A stretch of 64,000 nt of DNA from Chryseobacterium arthrosphaerae (GTDB lineage: Bacteria > Bacteroidota > Bacteroidia > Flavobacteriales > Weeksellaceae), in NCBI RefSeq assembly GCF_001684965.1, contig NZ_MAYG01000012.1, positions 496,001 to 560,000 on the forward strand, read 5' to 3'. Shown here piece by piece: positions 62,323 to 64,000 of the stretch. The number at the start of each line of letters is the position of its first letter. Position 1 is the first letter of the stretch. The position numbers were made by a program, and so were the translations under genes. The notes below the pieces were generated by a model, which worked only from the letters and a program-made list of their open reading frames with translations, was not told the origin of the DNA and ran no database searches.

Positions 62323-63147
62323 TTAAAGATATTTATAGTTTTTAAACAGGCCTATTCGATATAAAAATTTTAGTAATCTTGATTTTTTCAATTTATTTAT
62401 CTTGTCTATAGAATTCTTTGCGCTAAAATATAAATTAATTTTATCAATTAATTCTTCAGTCTGGAATTCAGAAAAATGAAAATTTTCTACCAGTGTTTTT
62501 CTTCTTTCTTCTCTTCTTAAAGCCTGTGATTTGGGATCAGAACTGATGCCATCCTTATAAAAGCGGGATATGGTTTGTTCAATAGGTCTGTAAGTGCAGT
62601 TATATTTGAAAATAGAAATTAAAAACCATTTCCAATCTGAACAGATTTTCAGATTTTCGTCGTAAAGGCCTACTTTTTCAAAAGCGCTTCTTTTTATAAA
62701 TGTACTGGGATGCCAGATCGTTTCTTCAATAAAATCTAAAAATGAAATGATCTCCTTAGTAGGTTTAAAAATATCCTTACTGTCGTCATCTATCATCAAA
62801 TTACCGGAGATAATATCATCTGTGTGGAGTAGTGGGATTACTTTTTCTACCACAGATTCATTGAGGAGTTCATCCCCACTGTTTAGAAAAAGTATATATT
62901 CCCCAGTAGCTTTCTCAATGCCTTTGTTCATCGCATGATAAATTCCACGGTCGGGTTCACTTACCCAGTAGTTTATTTTGGACTGATTGCTTTCTATAAG
63001 TTCTTTGCTCCCGTCAGAACTTCCTCCATCAATTACTATATATTGAAAATCTTTATTGGTTTGCCGGAATACACTATCCATGGTTTTTTGTAAACCATTC
63101 CGGTTATTGAAATTAATTGTTATGACTGTAAGGGACTTATTGAGCAT
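62323..63147 (-). CDS. Glycosyltransferase family 2 (WcaE-like)
   Basis: A protein of 274 residues. TVITINFNNRNGLQKTMDSV, YIVIDGGSSDGS and YILFLNSGDELLN (NSGD in place of DxD) place it with WcaE-type colanic/capsule transferases, which commonly use GDP-sugars such as fucose. WHPSTFIKRSAFEKVGLYD follows. It is 66 bases after the end of gmd on the same strand, and gmd starts GDP-fucose-type pathways, so a GDP-deoxyhexose donor is plausible. Confidence 0.9.
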   Translation of the reverse strand: MLNKSLTVITINFNNRNGLQKTMDSVFRQTNKDFQYIVIDGGSSDGSKELIESNQSKINYWVSEPDRGIYHAMNKGIEKATGEYILFLNSGDELLNESVVEKVIPLLHTDDIISGNLMIDDDSKDIFKPTKEIISFLDFIEETIWHPSTFIKRSAFEKVGLYDENLKICSDWKWFLISIFKYNCTYRPIEQTISRFYKDGISSDPKSQALRREERRKTLVENFHFSEFQTEELIDKINLYFSAKNSIDKINKLKKSRLLKFLYRIGLFKNYKYL

Positions 63148-63213
63148 ATTTTGAATATTTTTTGTGAAAATCTGTTTATATTGTGAAGTGAAATGATTCT
63201 GTAATTTAAAAAA

Positions 63214-64000
63214 TCATATTTTTAAATCATATTCAATCATTTCTTTACAAAGAGATTTTACTGTGTACTGTGGTTGCCAGCCGAGAATATTTTTTGCTTT
63301 TGTAGGGTCACCAATGAGGAGATCAACTTCTGTTGGACGATAATAATTAGGATCTACTTTTACAACTGTTTTACCTAATGGTAGCTGGTAATTCGGGTTG
63401 TTACAGCGTAGTACCTTAGCCGTTTCATTTTCCTGGCTCCCTTCAAAGGCCAGTTCTATTCCCACTTCTTCAAAAGCCATAATAAGAAAATCTCTTACCA
63501 TAGTAGTTTCTCCCGTTGCCAGAACAAAATCGTCCGGTTTATCTTGTTGCAGCATTCTCCACATTCCTTCAACATAATCTTTAGCATGCCCCCAATCTCT
63601 TTTAGCATTTAAATTCCCCAGATATAGACAGTCTTGTTTGTTTTTTGCTATATTAGCTACTGCCATGGTTATTTTTCGTGTAACAAAAGTTTCTCCTCTT
63701 CTGGGAGATTCATGATTGAATAAAATACCATTGCAGGCATACATTCCATAGGCTTCCCTGTAATTTTTCGTTATCCAGAAACCATAAATTTTTGCTGCAC
63801 CATAAGGAGAACGGGGATAAAAAGGAGAGTTTTCATCATAAAAACCTTTTTCATTTTTATTGGATGGCATCCCACCGTATAATTCCGAGGTAGAAGCCTG
63901 GTAAATTTTCGTCTTATGGGTTAGCCCTAAAATCCTGATTGCTTCTAATAAACGCAGTGTACCCAAACCATCTACGTTGGCAACATATTCCGGCATATCA
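63214..64000 (-). CDS. gmd: GDP-mannose 4,6-dehydratase, 5' end beyond the window
   Basis: The visible 262 codons form the C-terminal three quarters of Gmd. [10 protein letters not shown] carries the catalytic Ser/Glu, [22 protein letters not shown] (region) the Tyr-x3-Lys pair, and [18 protein letters not shown] and [20 protein letters not shown] the substrate and dimer region. The frame stays open to base 64000, so the start lies outside. It makes GDP-4-keto-6-deoxymannose, the precursor of GDP-fucose, rhamnose, perosamine or colitose. Confidence 0.95.
   Translation of the reverse strand, partial: DMPEYVANVDGLGTLRLLEAIRILGLTHKTKIYQASTSELYGGMPSNKNEKGFYDENSPFYPRSPYGAAKIYGFWITKNYREAYGMYACNGILFNHESPRRGETFVTRKITMAVANIAKNKQDCLYLGNLNAKRDWGHAKDYVEGMWRMLQQDKPDDFVLATGETTMVRDFLIMAFEEVGIELAFEGSQENETAKVLRCNNPNYQLPLGKTVVKVDPNYYRPTEVDLLIGDPTKAKNILGWQPQYTVKSLCKEMIEYDLKI

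Overview
The window looks like the chromosome of a flavobacterium of the Chryseobacterium type (Bacteroidota, Weeksellaceae). The DNA is AT-rich. Several proteins carry type IX secretion (T9SS) sorting domains. There is an exosortase-F pair, a GLPGLI-family protein, a GH3-family adenylating enzyme and many short secreted lipoproteins. Genes are preceded by the Bacteroidetes -7 promoter element TAnnTTTG instead of sigma70 boxes, with no clear Shine-Dalgarno sequences. No rRNA, tRNA, insertion sequence, prophage or CRISPR array was seen by eye.

Layout. (1) 1-4833: the 3' end of a DUF5689-type secreted protein, a DUF6702 protein, then a minus-strand run of sugar kinase, RapZ C-terminal domain protein, sugar-1-phosphate nucleotidyltransferase and LOG-family hydrolase, which looks like a cell-wall sugar recycling cluster. 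(2) 5043-7259: exosortase XrtF with its partner membrane protein, a Cys-rich leader-type peptide and a GLPGLI protein. (3) 7408-16564: cation efflux, asd, a four-helix membrane protein, a TonB-dependent receptor, nadB/nadC with an unknown gene between them, and a nitroreductase. (4) 16688-26054: three paralogous T9SS type B surface proteins, two with an L-type lectin domain, enclosing rnhA and dnaB. (5) 26176-31337: a small-repeat protein, an MFS exporter, lipoproteins, a GH3-family enzyme and a small Ala/Pro/Lys-rich protein. (6) 31691-39936: mfd, three tandem paralogous secreted proteins, a lipoprotein and pth. (7) 40151-43569: SulP anion transporter with two beta-carbonic anhydrases, an inorganic-carbon module. 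(8) 43957-52543: a membrane-anchored AraC regulator, a DUF2306 protein, a 1653-residue internally duplicated T9SS type A protein and a phosphoethanolamine transferase. (9) 53098-64000: a surface polysaccharide locus with five glycosyltransferases, three left-handed beta-helix acyltransferases, one membrane acyltransferase, the start of GDP-sugar synthesis (gmd, cut by the window edge) and an oppositely oriented KAS III-ACP-SDR cassette.

The most unusual points are these. A KAS III/ACP/reductase mini acyl-synthesis operon sits among glycan acyltransferases. The DnaB C-terminus closely imitates the SSB acidic tip and its gene lies next to RNase HI. A stand-alone RapZ C-terminal domain lies between an AmgK-like kinase and a MurU-like nucleotidyltransferase. 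A set of promoters has its -7 element ending only 3-4 bases before the ATG, which predicts leaderless mRNAs. All functional calls come from reading motifs by eye; no database search was run.
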